This document shows, piece after piece, positions 34,640-46,184 of a DNA stretch of 64,000 bases; the stretch's first letter is position 1; the number at the start of each line of letters is the position of its first letter. Origin of the DNA: Angiostrongylus vasorum (Eukaryota > Nematoda > Chromadorea > Rhabditida > Metastrongylidae). Location of the stretch: the NCBI GenBank assembly GCA_018806985.1, contig JADANN010000188.1, positions 406,993-470,992 on the forward strand, written 5' to 3'. Below the pieces are notes generated by a model. The model ran no database searches. It was not told where the DNA came from and worked only from the letters and a program-made list of their open reading frames with translations. The position numbers and the translations under genes were made by a program.

Positions 34640-35400
34640 TGAAAGCATTAATGGAGAACACGGCCAAATTATTCAGCACCTTCAAACTATTGTTAAAAAA
34701 TGCCGAGAGTTCGAAAATTACGAAGAGAACTCGTCCTTCAGAAACCCTCGAGATGACAGGCCAACGTCGAATCGCACGATTAGTGGGCAAATAACGACTC
34801 ATGTCTGATCTTGTAAAGTTCCGCACACAGAAAAAAACTGAAAAGATGTTAAGGAGAGAACAGCAGTAGTAATGGCTATAGCTGCAAATGTTCGGAAAAG
34901 CACCCGGTATGCTCGTCGAACCTTCACCAAATATAGGATTAAGATCACGGCGGCTTTTTGGCACCCAGACGGTGCTCTCCCTGTTTCCGGAAAGCAGCAG
35001 TGGAGGAAATCGCCCACTGTTTCTACACAAATCTCTCCGCATTCGGCACCATATGAAGCCAGAAATGATGGATATGCCGTCTTGACAGTTCTTGTCTTCG
35101 AGACTGAACAAGCTATACCGTCGATACAGAATCATACAGGACACGATCTGGACAAAGTTAAATCCGAACATGTGGAACACTTTCCACCAGTCATTTTCCA
35201 ACACACTAGCTTGATCGTTATCCTTCAAAATGGAAGGTTCCTAACCATTGGGGACCTAAAAAAGACAATACTGTTGTATGAAAAGGAGGACCTCCACGAT
35301 ATCGGCATCTATCACCCAATCTGTCCGTACGGCAAGCAGAATTCCGAAAAGAATACAACTCGATCGATGACATTAACACGATAATGAAGCACAGTACAAA
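34640..35400 (+). mobile_element. RTE-clade LINE remnant (region before and into reverse transcriptase)
   Basis: Plus-strand blocks in several frames: AESSKITKRTR, ARRTFTKYRIKITAAFWHPD, DKVKSEHVEHFPPVI, then KKTILLYEKEDLHDIGIYHP, equivalent to KTVLLYKKGDP-DIGNYRPI in intact hookworm RTE reverse transcriptases. Many frameshifts; dead. Confidence 0.85.
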
Positions 35401-35419
35401 CTCGCAAAAATACAACAGA

Positions 35420-36940
35420 TCACTTTATCCCACTTCCATCAGGAATGTGTTAAAATTCAAAACTGATTTTCGTTTAAATGTCCAAACAAATACAGAGAGA
35501 AACATAAATTTTTTAGACTTTTGACGCGACAGCTGCAAGCACAAATGCAATATCGCGTTCTACTGGATGAAATCCTACCTGTTCAACTGCGTTGGTGTTC
35601 GAAACACGAGATTCGACGAGAAAAAAGTAGTATACATAAATATATGTATATATGTATATGCTTTAGGAAAATTGCAGAATCGGAATTTCATATGTACAGA
35701 AAAAAAAACTTTAGCCGCTGAGTTTATAGACTTTTATTTCAAGTAACAAAGTTCACTATGAGTTGACATATAGTGGTTCAAAGCTGAAATCAGCCAATAT
35801 TTTCCCACCAATTCTATAGTAATCAGTGCAGATCGGATGTATGTGTTAAATTGCATAGTTTATATTGTAGATATTCGTGGAAGTAGTTAATAAAAAAATT
35901 AGTGGTTACACGGTATTTGGTTCTCTTTCCCTAAAAAGATGCAAAAGTTTTTACAAGTCAACCTCACGAAAAGGTGCATTCTATACGATGTCTGCTGAAC
36001 TACTACACATAAGAATATTAACACCACCCAGTTACAAGAGAAATAAAGTGATAACTGATGCAACAGAAGTTTGGAACTTTTTGATCGAATTAATAAATTC
36101 CACGTGAAAAACACAGTTTGGTACTCGATTTTGAGTATGTGCGACAAAGTGGGACGTATGGGCCAGAAGTAATGTGTGTCTGCATAGCGTAATCTACTTA
36201 AAGAGAATCGATGAAGGAAGGAGCTCGAAGCGCCCCGCGCCAATGATTTTCTTCTTCATTGCTCGCCTGTACTATAGGAAAATTGACGGGAAGTTCTTCG
36301 GAGAAAGAATTTCATATAGCTTCTAACTGAGTAAAGCTTTATCAAAACCCATAGAAAACAGAAAATAAGCTTCCTGACGAGGAAGAAAAAAGGCAGATGT
36401 TAACGGAGAGCTACCTAATTTTTTTTGAGAAGTTATATACCTGTAAATTGTCACAAAAAATGCATAGTGGAGGTCCCGAATAATAACGAAATATGGAACG
36501 GGAAATTCATAGAATATAGGCTACACACCTCGCGTGCTCCGCTCTTGGCTATTTGTAACAGCGAAGGAATCGGCAAAGAGGATTCGTTGGTTATAAAACT
36601 GATTTTACTAACAAACTGAGGACCACCTTTGGTTTCACGCACTTCAAAGGAAGCAGTGAACTCGTCCGCGATTTAAATACGCCAGATGCTGGCTTTTCGA
36701 CTATAAATGATAGATTTCGACTACACAAATCTTCGACAGCGAGAGGACTTGAATGATTAATTACTCCATAAATTTGTACAACACACTTCGTTTTATTCCA
36801 AAGGTATAAAGCAGCTACCATATGTGCATTTTACTGTATTCCACTTGCCAAACACAATGATGTCCGAATTTTGGGAGATTTTTCTGTTTATGTTAAATGC
36901 ATTTCAACATTTCTTTCAACAACTATTCCATGCAATGGCC
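35420..36940. other. No gene recognised
   Basis: AT-rich sequence between the RTE fragment and the (AAT)n tract. Nothing supported. Confidence 0.5.
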
Positions 36941-36947
36941 ATAACTG

Positions 36948-37062
<115 letters not shown>

Positions 37063-37639
37063 GCAACGAAAAAGAACACGGTGAATTACTGATCAAAAAA
37101 TTGGCTTGTCCTAGTGCCCTACATCGGGATAATTGTTTTTTTTCTAGTAACACCAGATAATTTTCTGTAACTAGAGGACATAAGGAGCTCGTAACTTGAA
37201 ATCCTTGTAGAGAAGACTTTGCTTCATCACAAGAGAAGTAATAACATTTGTGAGACGTAATTTTCACTTTACGCTGATTTCGAAGCGATTTCTTCACAAA
37301 TGAATTTGTATTTTAGCACGGAAAAAACAAGAAAATTCCTTTCTAGCTGACAAAAATCTCAAGGTTGCAGTTTTTTATTTCAATTCATAAAATTCATTAT
37401 GAGCTGAGATTTGGTTGTTAAAACCTCTAACTCTCTTCTTGTATGTACGAATTAGAAGCGAAAATCGATCAATAAGTGCAGAAAATAACAACCTCAAAGA
37501 ACTATTGAACTTTTACACAGTTTTAATAATAGAAGTCACAGTCACTGCTGTTCATTCAGTTTTGGCGAACCATCTAGAAGATCAGAAGGTTACATGAGGC
37601 TCGCTTCTGTATTTCTTTCGTCACTTTATTTTTTCATTT

Positions 37640-37830
37640 CCCAAGATCGACTTTCTATCAACCTCGGCTTGGTATTACATACATATCGTTTTCTTTCTCA
37701 GCAATCGCGAGGTTGTTAGACAGCATACATTTACTCCCATAGAAAAACACAATACAATACAACAGTAGCTGACGTTTCGGCAGCATCGCCTTCTTCAGAG
37801 CCTGGAAGGGTTTACTGATATACAATTTAC
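37640..37830 (-). repeat. Penelope-associated repeat with hammerhead-like core
   Basis: On the minus strand the core at 37767-37805 reads GGCT, CTGAAGA, a GGCG..TGCC hairpin, GAAA, CGTC, AGC. CTGAAGA and GAAA are perfect. GCT/AGC pair as stem I. It lies just left of repeat B and a Penelope-like endonuclease remnant. The left part (CCGACTTTCTATCAACCTCG) is shared with the 49.4 kb copy. Confidence 0.55.
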
Positions 37831-37908
37831 TAGGTTCGACACACAAGGAGGGCGCTTGTGAGAAACACATTTCAAACAGGCACCTCTGTGGGCAAAAGTA
37901 CTTGACAC

Positions 37909-38285
37909 TTGGTACTCAAACGGCCCGTCCTCACTGGTTGTGGGCCCCAGCATCATCACCATTTTTCGAAGATTTGCTGGTTAAAGCATTGTGGTTTCCT
38001 GGAATCCCAAGGTCGGCCTGGCCAAAGTCTGCTCCAGGTCTTCACCACCACAGGCAGTCGCAGCCCTTGTAGATCAGAAGGAGATTTGCCACCATGCTAC
38101 TTTGATACCGGGACGATGGTCAATCCTGGTATGGGTTTACTCTCAGCTAGGCTTCCTGACGGAAACGCCAGGGTCCTTCTCAGCTTGGAAGACCCCTGTC
38201 GGGTGGACGAATCCCCTCGCTGTACATCGAAGTCCGACACCCAGGAACACCTCCAAGTCAAGATGAGGCGGTAAACCGTAGGGAG
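37909..38285 (+). repeat. Repeat B copy
   Basis: About 370 bp sharing blocks with 45.8 and 46.5 kb: CCTCACTGGTTGTGGGCCCC, TTTCCTGGAATCCCAAGGTC, GATCAGAAGGAGATTTGCCA, TGGAAGACCCCTGTCGGGTG, CCGACACCCAGGAACACCTC. It is open in some frames in this copy but not conserved as protein. Two full copies lie next to hammerhead-like motifs, so it may be part of the Penelope-like element. Confidence 0.7.
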
Positions 38286-38287
38286 GT

Positions 38288-38960
38288 GTGTGCACAAGTA
38301 GAGAACTAGAAGAAAAAATCGCGCGCGACTTGGCTCGGCAAATAGCCATCTCCAATCACTGCGAAATACTAACCCCACGAGATAAGTTCAGAAGGAGAGC
38401 GACGCAAAACGAACGGTTTGTCCGAAACAAAATCCCGTTTATCTTACCCTTTATTAGAGGTGAAATAAGTGTAGCGATAAAGCGATGCTTTAGAAAGGTA
38501 GATCTAGAGGAATCAGTGGCGATAATTGAAATACCACCGAACTCTTCGTCGTCAGTTAGTTCATAACCGCCTAAATGAACGTCAGTGTGAAACAGAAAAT
38601 TGTGTAATTTGCCCTTATGGTAGGGACGGTGACTGCATGAGTTCAGGCACGATACACCTGATCTCTTGTAGTGCTTGCGTAGACGAATATGTTGGCTAAA
38701 CGGGCAGACCCTTATGTATCCGTACAAAGACAAGGTACGCCACTAGGAAGGGATAGGATACAAAAGCATAAAGGGTACAATTTCGACAAAAAAGTCGCTA
38801 TTCTCGCAGTGGCTTCCAGAATAGCAACGCGCCAACTTCTCGAGGTTTTTTGGATTAAGTGCTAAGAAGCCGAGAATGAATAGCAGGGAAGAGTGTCCAG
38901 AGATAACACGTGATCTAGCCTTATATCTCTGAAGTGCTCTTTGAAGAGGGCGGTTCAGTC
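38288..38960 (+). mobile_element. Penelope-like element remnant: GIY-YIG endonuclease region
   Basis: Starts with REL-EKIARDLARQIAI, includes NKIPFILPFI and then CVICPYGRDGDCMSSGTI, LISCSACVDEYVG, TGRPLCIR, and after frameshifts an FW-x-x...SPKMN-like end (RSRE*IA). The cysteine-rich CPxG-R-GDC lead and I-C-x-x-C-x-x-x-YVG-x-TGRPL are typical of the linked endonuclease of Penelope-like elements. Stops and frameshifts show it is dead. Confidence 0.82.
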
Positions 38961-38969
38961 ATCAACCAT

Positions 38970-40770
38970 ATGCGACTCTAACCGCTCGTTCTTTCTGAGT
39001 AGAAGGTAGGTAAAAAAACGGTGGGCTTTTTTGAGAAACTGCGGATCGTGTAATTATCGTTCAGATTTTTTCTTTATTTTTCTTTTGCTCGTTTTCAACC
39101 ACCTCTGAGCTTTTCATAGACACGAGTGACCAGATAGTCGCCTATAGTTCACGTCTTAGAAGTACTAGAAAGTGGTGTGTATATTTCTTTAAGTTCATAG
39201 TATAGAGATATCTTTTTTTCGTCTATGCTTCAGGTATCTAGCGCTCTTCTTCCAACTGCTCACTTAGACTTTGTCGTCGAACGCACAAACGAAATCTGAT
39301 GATCGAGTACTGGAAATTTCCTCCCTTAATGACTCCAGGAAGAACTTCCACTTGTGTTGTGATCTACGTTTGAGTCCTTTAACAACGACCACTGCCTATT
39401 TCGTTGAATAGATCAGCACCAAAGTCCCGAGAAAATGAGGACGATGTGTGCCTTCCTAAAAACAGTTACAGAGCAGCATTATCGAAAATGCCGCCTCTGA
39501 ACATCTCAAAGAGGCTAGGACGAAACGGAGCTGTTGAAGGAAACACTGTCGTTTAGAATGCCTGAGTGAACTAATAAAAAGAAAGCTCTCGGTGTCGATC
39601 AATCCCCTGAAGAAAGCGCCATGAATTCTACTTCATTAAGCATCGTTTGGAGGTGATAGAATGCATATCTGCCCCCTTACAATGACTCGCGGTGGCCTAC
39701 CGATGTATCGAGCCAGTGCTGCTATCCTCCCAGACAAGTCTGGTACCAATTTGCCGACCTCGGAGAGATGGAAGGCTTTATGGGCCACGGAAGCGGGGAT
39801 CGATCTCCATGTATGTTGGAGGGAACGTCCGACCACTGAGCCACATGCGTCTTTTAGAAGAATAAAACTGCCACAATGTGCATATCAACCGAGCGATCTT
39901 CTTTGTGAAGATGACTTACTGTATGCAAGAATTGCAAGTTTTAATCGAGGATTTTAAGTAGAAGAGTAATCCCCGACTTACCTCTTTCGAGTTTGATTGC
40001 AGGCAGAAATGACAGGATATAATGGCCATAATCGGTATCGTTACTGATCGTTATCGTTAGGGCGCATCACGTGCGATATATAGACAAATATGTCTGCGAA
40101 TATATACATAGTACATATTTGCATTTCAAATTGTGAATTACGCACTGTTATATAAATGTAAAACAAAGAAGTTATAGATTTGATAAATGTTTCGAAGGAC
40201 AGCCTGTTTTGAAATGCATAGATGAACGCATACTCTGTGAACACCGGGCCACTCTGTAGAAGTCTCCTGAGTGATTTTTTTCATCATTTTATTAAAACGA
40301 GAAACTGTCCTTAAGCGTCGAATCTCACTCATGTTTAAGCTGAAACTTCGTTCTGAGCTGGACTGTAGAAACATAGCTTTTCACTTGTTTTATACTTGAG
40401 CGTTTGCCGATCTACCGTTTAAGTACATTTCCCTTTCCGTTGAAATGTCGGGTTCAAACTGATGACTCGAACTTTTCACTTCTCAGCCTTGTGCACAAAA
40501 TCATAGCCGAGATAGATGTCTCAGCTTTCGGCTATAGTTTCAAAAATTAGTGGAGCGTTCTTAATGCAATCTCACCACCGTTATTACTAAAGACAATGCG
40601 GATATCCACACGTAGCAACGAGTTCCGACGCTCTTAGACGTCTTTCCATGGATCAATTCTTCGTAAAGTTAAAATTCAAAGCGATTATAAAGCACCAAGT
40701 TTCTGGAGTTGCATTTTTCTGCTTTATTGACAATAGAACACCAATTATTACATGATTTATTAATACCGAA
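38970..40770. other. No gene recognised outside the S1 copy
   Basis: Apart from the SINE at 39.58-39.85 kb I see no coding or repeat signal here. Confidence 0.5.
39582..39852 (-). mobile_element. SINE S1 copy
   Basis: Minus strand; tail at 39582, head at 39852 somewhat eroded (AGTGGTCGGACG in place of the usual A-box region). Core GTACCAGACTTGTCTGGGAG intact. Confidence 0.85.
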
Positions 40771-40771
40771 C

Positions 40772-40810
40772 AGCTCATGTCTCGGCGCTTTCGCCCTCTT
40801 CAGAGCCTGG
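40772..40810 (-). repeat. Hammerhead-like core, diverged copy
   Basis: On the minus strand: GGCT, CTGAAGA, GGGCGAAAGCGCC hairpin, GAGA instead of GAAA, CATG, AGCT. A second, opposite-strand degraded copy lies at 41095-41135 (AAGCGAAATCGTCGAAAAG), so the two form a wide inverted pair. Confidence 0.4.
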
Positions 40811-41322
40811 AGAGGTTAAATTGACACGAAATCTAATCAATCAAACACTTTTATATCCTCGGTGGCAGACAAAGTGTAACACACAAATTTTCTTCCACAT
40901 ATTTATAAGCTTCCTTTAAACACTTACCGTTCAGCTGTGTGGCTGATTTCCACCAAACAACTGGCAAGTTCATAAGGAACAAAACATTGAGTGTTTCGAA
41001 GAAGCTGTTTTTCATGCGATTGAAAACATGTGTGTTAAGTTTTCTCTGCGTTTATCGCAGTTTATCAGCTTTATCTGTGCCAACCTCACCTTTCCAGGAC
41101 TACAAGAAAGCGAAATCGTCGAAAAGTCAGTTGCTGTGAATGAGTGAATGTTATAATAACAATCTCTTTTTAGTTCATCAAGAGAACAGTGAATTATTGA
41201 TCAGTTAGGAGGTTGAAAAAAGCCGGTCCTGGAATTCGGTTCATATAAAAAACAACTAATGGTGGATATTTCTTGACTTATTTGATTCTAGCTCTTCCGG
41301 AAACTTTCTGATTATGCTTTCA

Positions 41323-41537
41323 AGTGGCACGTGTAGCGCAGCGGATGGAGGTGCCCTGCAATACACACGTGGTCCTGGCTTCGATCGTGCGCCCAGGCTC
41401 ATCAGGCGTTCCATCTCTCCGGGGTCGGGGAATCGATACCAGACCTGTGTAGGAGCATATAGCAGCATGACTCGATACATAGGTAGGGCACCTTCATTAA
41501 TTTTACATTTCAAATACGCATTCAATTTGACAATTCT
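41323..41537 (+). mobile_element. SINE S1 copy, 3' truncated
   Basis: Head GGCACGTGTAGCGCAGCGGA with B-box-like GGCTTCGATCGTGC, core CTCTCCGGGGTCGGGGAATC. The tail is lost after TACGCATTCAATTTGAC. Confidence 0.8.
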
Positions 41538-41539
41538 AA

Positions 41540-43120
41540 AAAAGTAGTCCAGATCCAGTATAGTGAATAGAAATGAAATAGCAGGGAAACGGCAAGTTAG
41601 AATTCATTTTCATGTGCTCGAAAGAGTTGAGGATATTCGCTTCCAAACAATTTCTGATATTTTTGATGAGCAAAGTATTTCAGGAGTTGAGAACAGGAGG
41701 TGTTTATAGAGTAGAATTTACCCAATCGCTCCAAGAAGACGTATAACTTTTTCTAAAACACTGTTTCAATATGAATTTATGTATAAAAGAAAACCTCGAA
41801 AGACTTGCGAATCAAAATTGGCTTCTGCGGGCTGCACAAGTCAGAACTTCATCATGTGAGAATGAAAAAGCCTCTGCCCTGTTTAGAAAGTTTCGTAGGT
41901 ACCAATGAGTTTAATTTCATTGCATGAAATTCAGTATAAACGCAGATACGCTTGTTGAAACTTGAGTGATGGAATTATTTCCGAACACTCAGAAGCAGCA
42001 CGAGACACGATGAATCAGCCCGTCATTGTGGCTGCCGAGGAAAGACAGGTCGATCAATAATCATAGAAGTTGGCGTCTCAACTTTAGAGGAGGACAAGAT
42101 GAGCACCAAGCGACATATAGGTAGCAAATGCTTTTTTGAGAAGTCATTAGCGTTCTTTCCCCTCTTCGTCATTCTATTTTGCTCGCAGTGCTCTCTTTTC
42201 CTTTTGAACTTTTCGTCCATCTCACCGAACTCTATTTCTTAATGACTAAACTTTACGAATCTCGACTAGTTAAAAAGCTTTTGCTTTTCTTCATATTATA
42301 GTAAAACCGCTCGTTTATGACTTATTAGAGGTGTTACGCGTGAGAAGTTGAATTTCATAGGATTGAACTGTGTTGGTGACCGATAGACTGGACTTCGATT
42401 GGTGCTCAAAATTACACCACCTTCAATTGGTTATCTATTGGAAACAACTCTAAAAAATGGAGTCGATGTGTTGGCTGTTACGGAACATCTGTGCGAGTTC
42501 AGTTCTCAGTACCACCTGGTATATGTTCCAAGCGGATAAACACTTGATTCAGCCAATGCAAGAAATATTTCTGCTTAGAGTGCCTCAATAATTGTTACAA
42601 GTCAATAAAAGACTGCTCAAAACGTGGTGTGGTACAGACGACTGGTATCACTTTGATATCTTCTCTCTCACTATCTCACTTTGATTGTCAGACCAGCATT
42701 TTTCTAAGTAGTTTTAATAGTGATTTTTCACTACTGCTCTTTTCCGTAAGACCACTTATCATTTAATGAACAAAAATGTTCTGAAAACGCTTTGTGTAGT
42801 TGCTGCAGAATGGAAACCTTCATTGGCGTTGATGCGGGAACACAAAATTGTCGTTAAGCAGCAGTAGAAATAATTTACGCTGGAAATTTGATTCCGGTCA
42901 GTGATGGATTTCATTCTTACTTGAGGCTTTTTATGTGTCAATGCTGATAGTCGTTGGGAAAATGTTCTTGTTCTTCTTAAAAGAAAAAAAAACGGATTTC
43001 TGACCAGTGTTCGTCAAATTAGTGGCTCTTTTGCATCGCTTGTAATATACACTTTAACAGAAGGTCACTGAGGCATCTAGGTTTTTGCAGGGACACGTTT
43101 TAATGCTGGTGACATGATTT
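41540..43120. other. No gene recognised
   Basis: A weak endonuclease-like stretch near 42.43-42.53 kb (GVDVLAVTEHLCEFS) could be LINE debris. Otherwise nothing. Confidence 0.45.
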
Positions 43121-43124
43121 TAAC

Positions 43125-43318
43125 CTTTTTACTTACTGCCTACTCTTTTTGATGGCAGGGCATATTGCGAAATATAACTTCAACGAAGCTGAGATATTTG
43201 CAAAACTCTGGACCCCAGGTGCCTATGGTGGGGGAACGAACGCGCTATTGTACTTTCCGGGGAGTAACGCGTTCACCACCACACCATGCGGGTCCTTCGT
43301 TTCGCCTGTCTCTCAGCT
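43125..43318 (-). mobile_element. SINE S2 copy, left arm of a palindrome
   Basis: Minus-strand S2: tail block TACTGCC at the left, head ending at GTCTCTCAGCT (43318). It mirrors the copy at 43341-43472 around a 22-bp spacer. Confidence 0.88.
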
Positions 43319-43340
43319 AGTTCTATCGATCCTTTCTGCC

Positions 43341-43472
43341 AGCTGAGAGACAGGCGAAACGAAGGACCCGCATGGTGTGGTGGTAAACGCGTTACTCCCC
43401 GGAAAGGACAATAGCGCGTTCGTTCCCTACCATAGCACCTGCGGTCCAGAGTTTTGCAAATATCTCAGCTGG
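43341..43472 (+). mobile_element. SINE S2 copy, right arm of a palindrome
   Basis: AGCTGAGAGACAGGCGAAAC at the start, CCGGAAAGGACAATAGCGCG, and TTTTGCAAATATCTCAGCT at the end. Over about 130 bp it differs from the reverse complement of the left arm at only about six positions. Confidence 0.88.
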
Positions 43473-43660
43473 TGACATGTTTCTGAACATCTCATCAGTG
43501 TTTTAATTCCAGGTTTTTTCTTTGGTAATGTGTGCCGGTATAGACTGGATATTTCAGGCATTGAACCAACCTTTATTTTATAGCCAGAAATGTTATTTAC
43601 GAACTAAGGTTCTTTAAATCAGGTCTGCCTATTTGAATCTCCCAAATATTCAACTATTAT

Positions 43661-43940
43661 CGCGCATGTGGCGCAGTGGTCGGAGGCGCCCTGCAACACA
43701 CATGGGATCAATCCCCGCACCTATGGCACACCAAGCCTTCCATCCTTCGTTCCGGGGTCACCAAATTGGTACCAGACTTGTCTGGGATGATAGCACCACT
43801 GACTCGGTACATCGGTAGGTCACCGCGAGTCATTGTAAAGTGCAAATATGCATTCAATCAGCTCCAAACGATGCTTAATGAATTCGAATGCATGGCGCAT
43901 CCCTAAGGGATAGATCAACGTCGAAAGCTCTATGCTTTTA
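43661..43940 (+). mobile_element. SINE S1 copy
   Basis: Full-length plus-strand copy with a good pol III A-box region (CGCGCATGTGGCGCAGTGGT) and B-box-like GGGATCAATCCC, core GTACCAGACTTGTCTGGGAT, and tail ending near TCGAAAGCTC. It lies about 190 bp right of the S2 palindrome. Confidence 0.92.
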
Positions 43941-44275
43941 TTATTTATCGAGCATGTCGCAAGATGGCTCATATGATTGTGGACTGTGAACGAGGGCGGT
44001 CATCAGTGGATGTCTGTGAAGATTGTTTTCTATCTCATAGAATATATTCTGTATCTCCTATTATTCATGCACGCTTCCCATGATAACTGTATGCTGTTCA
44101 GCATACTATCCTTGTCCAAGAGATGATAAAGATTTTTGTCCGTACATCAACTGTGGCTGCTTTGGTAATGCTCATATCAAATTTTAGATTTCACCTGGAA
44201 AATTTATGCATTGATTTCATGTGGTGAGGTGAACACCTGTAAACACACAGAAAATGATCCTGGAATAAGCCAAGT

Positions 44276-44385
44276 TCAAAAACGTCGGTGGTAAAGGGGT
44301 AGAACACACGCCAACGGCAAAATCGAACTTCTGCCCATACACGTTGAAGGCGCGCATTCTACCACGGAGCCATGGACGTCATGGA
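44276..44385 (-). repeat. tRNA-Gly-like sequence (pseudogene or SINE head)
   Basis: On the minus strand CTCCGTGGTAGAATGCGCGC followed by CTTC resembles the D-arm and anticodon stem start of tRNA-Gly (GTGGTAGAATGCTCGCCTTC). AAGTTCGATTTTGCC further on resembles a T-arm. About ten extra bases separate them and I cannot draw a proper acceptor stem, so this is not called a functional tRNA. Confidence 0.4.
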
Positions 44386-45299
44386 AGTAGCAGAAGGAAC
44401 AATATACGAATAACATAAGAGACCTATTACAATATTTACGCAGAGACTGTATAAGATAGAGAATTATGTCCATATTCCTTAGCATTTCAAAAGCCATAGC
44501 GAATTTATTGTACCAAAAAACATGAGAGTGTGAACGATGGAGCTAATCTCTACGTCTGATGTCCCATTAACTAGTAGGAGGCCTAGATTAGAAGATAAAA
44601 AAGAGCATGAAATAAGGAAATTTGCGGAGAGTTACGCTTTTAATATTGAGGATCCATATGTATCCTCCGCTCCATCTTGATGTTGAACTTTTTGATTTCC
44701 TCCAACAAATAACGAAAATATGACGTTTACTAGGTCTGTCGTTTTCGACGTTTTCTATGACTCAAACACCCAGTACCTGCAATCTGAGTGCCTCAGTGTG
44801 TGTGTTCTATATAGTACTTACTAAAACTGTCAACAAGCCAACTGCACTGCTTTCATAACTTCATATTTTATTCTGGAAGTGAGGTTGAGTTAATTTCGCT
44901 AGTTTTTCATTGACACGACATTCATCCATTCCTTGCGCTATCATGAGTTCATCAATTCAGTATTAAGTCGAATAATAGTGGGTGACTGATTAAAATATGA
45001 ACACTGAATGCCTCACGTAATGCACTTCGTAGTTTTATTTGCAACTAACCACATCGCGAGAACGAACAACTGTGGACCATCAACTCGGATCACCGGCACC
45101 AATGAATACGAAGATGTCTCGAAACGTTTGCAGAATATAGTTTCTTTATTAACCTCGTGTAAACTCAACAATTTAAACACATGTTGATCAACCATACCGA
45201 GGTTAAAGGAAAATCGGTTTAGAAGCAATGTTCGGTGGCACTTCAATCATTCCTATTGAGTTCTCTAAACCGAGCTTTTACACATCAACTAATGACTTG

Positions 45300-45745
45300 G
45301 ATCCAATGTAGCAGCTGGCGTCCCAATGATAGTTGAGTGACTCGAACTGGCGCCAGTAAGTGTCCATTTCTCCCTGTCCAGTGCAAGAGTGGCCCGGTAT
45401 GTTCTGCTCGTTCTAAGGACACTTTGACTATCATATCTTTCTTCTTGGGCCTTCTTGAGGAACTCTGGCCATCGGGAGTGTGGCCTTTCTACGATGTGCT
45501 TAACATCTCGAGGAAAACAGTTGCTAACAGGTCGTATCCACTGTTGTCGTTCAAAAGCACTAAGTGTCCGTCCCACCTTGTCTTCGACAGTTTAGTGTAT
45601 AGCACGGCGTCTTTAAATTTTGATTGTCGACGTAGTTTGGAGCTTCAGATCCCTCCTCTCAACTACGGTATACAGAACACTCATACAATCGCGCTTTCGA
45701 CTGCATGTTCGATAACGCTAGGCAATCTTTCATTCTGTCTAAGAT
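45300..45745 (-). mobile_element. RTE-clade LINE 3' end fragment
   Basis: Minus-strand blocks RDVKHIVERPHSRWPEFLKK, ERYDSQSVLR-SRT, and upstream SVIEHAVES and SKFKDAVLYTK-like stretches. They match the C-terminal region of hookworm RTE ORFs (RDVKRTAGRPPTRW, KIRDAVLYAK), also seen at 61.1-61.5 kb. Frameshifted and dead. Confidence 0.85.
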
Positions 45746-45781
45746 TTAAAAAATACGATAACTCTTCTTCTTGGATTCTTA

Positions 45782-46155
45782 GATGGCCTGTTCTCACTGG
45801 TTGTGTGGACCCCAGCACAATTTCCATGTTTTTTATAGTTTTGCTGGCCAGCCATCGTGGTTCCCTGGAGTCCCGAGGTCAGCTAGGCTCAGGTCTGCCT
45901 CAGGTTGTCACTACTACATGCAATTGCAGCCCTTGTGGATCAGAGGGAGATTTGCTACCACGCGACTCGTTTGATGCAAAGACGGTAGTGGGATCCTTAC
46001 ACTGATATACTCTTAGCGGGTCTTCTTGATTGGAAACGCCAGACTCTTTCGCAGCTTGGAAGACCCTGCCAGGCGGATGAATCCCCCACCCCCGTTGCAC
46101 ATCATAGTCCGACACCCAGGAACACCTATCAGTCACGATATGGCGGCAAACCATT
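45782..46155 (+). repeat. Repeat B copy
   Basis: Same blocks as 37.9 kb: TCTCACTGGTTGTGTGGACC, CCCTGGAGTCCCGAGGTCAG, GATCAGAGGGAGATTTGCTA, CGACACCCAGGAACACCTAT. It starts a few bases from the RTE fragment. Confidence 0.72.
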
Positions 46156-46184
46156 GCGAGGAAAATCTGATACTATATTCAAAA

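Noticed and set aside
34872..35384. A 170-residue plus-strand frame as a host gene
   Set aside because: Its text matches RTE reverse-transcriptase surroundings in pieces, and neighbouring frames carry the missing parts, so it is LINE debris.
37909..38274. Repeat B open frame as a conserved protein
   Set aside because: Other copies align at DNA level but not in a preserved reading frame.
45337..46005. A 222-residue plus-strand frame
   Set aside because: The first half is antisense of an RTE fragment and the second half is repeat B, so the join is accidental.
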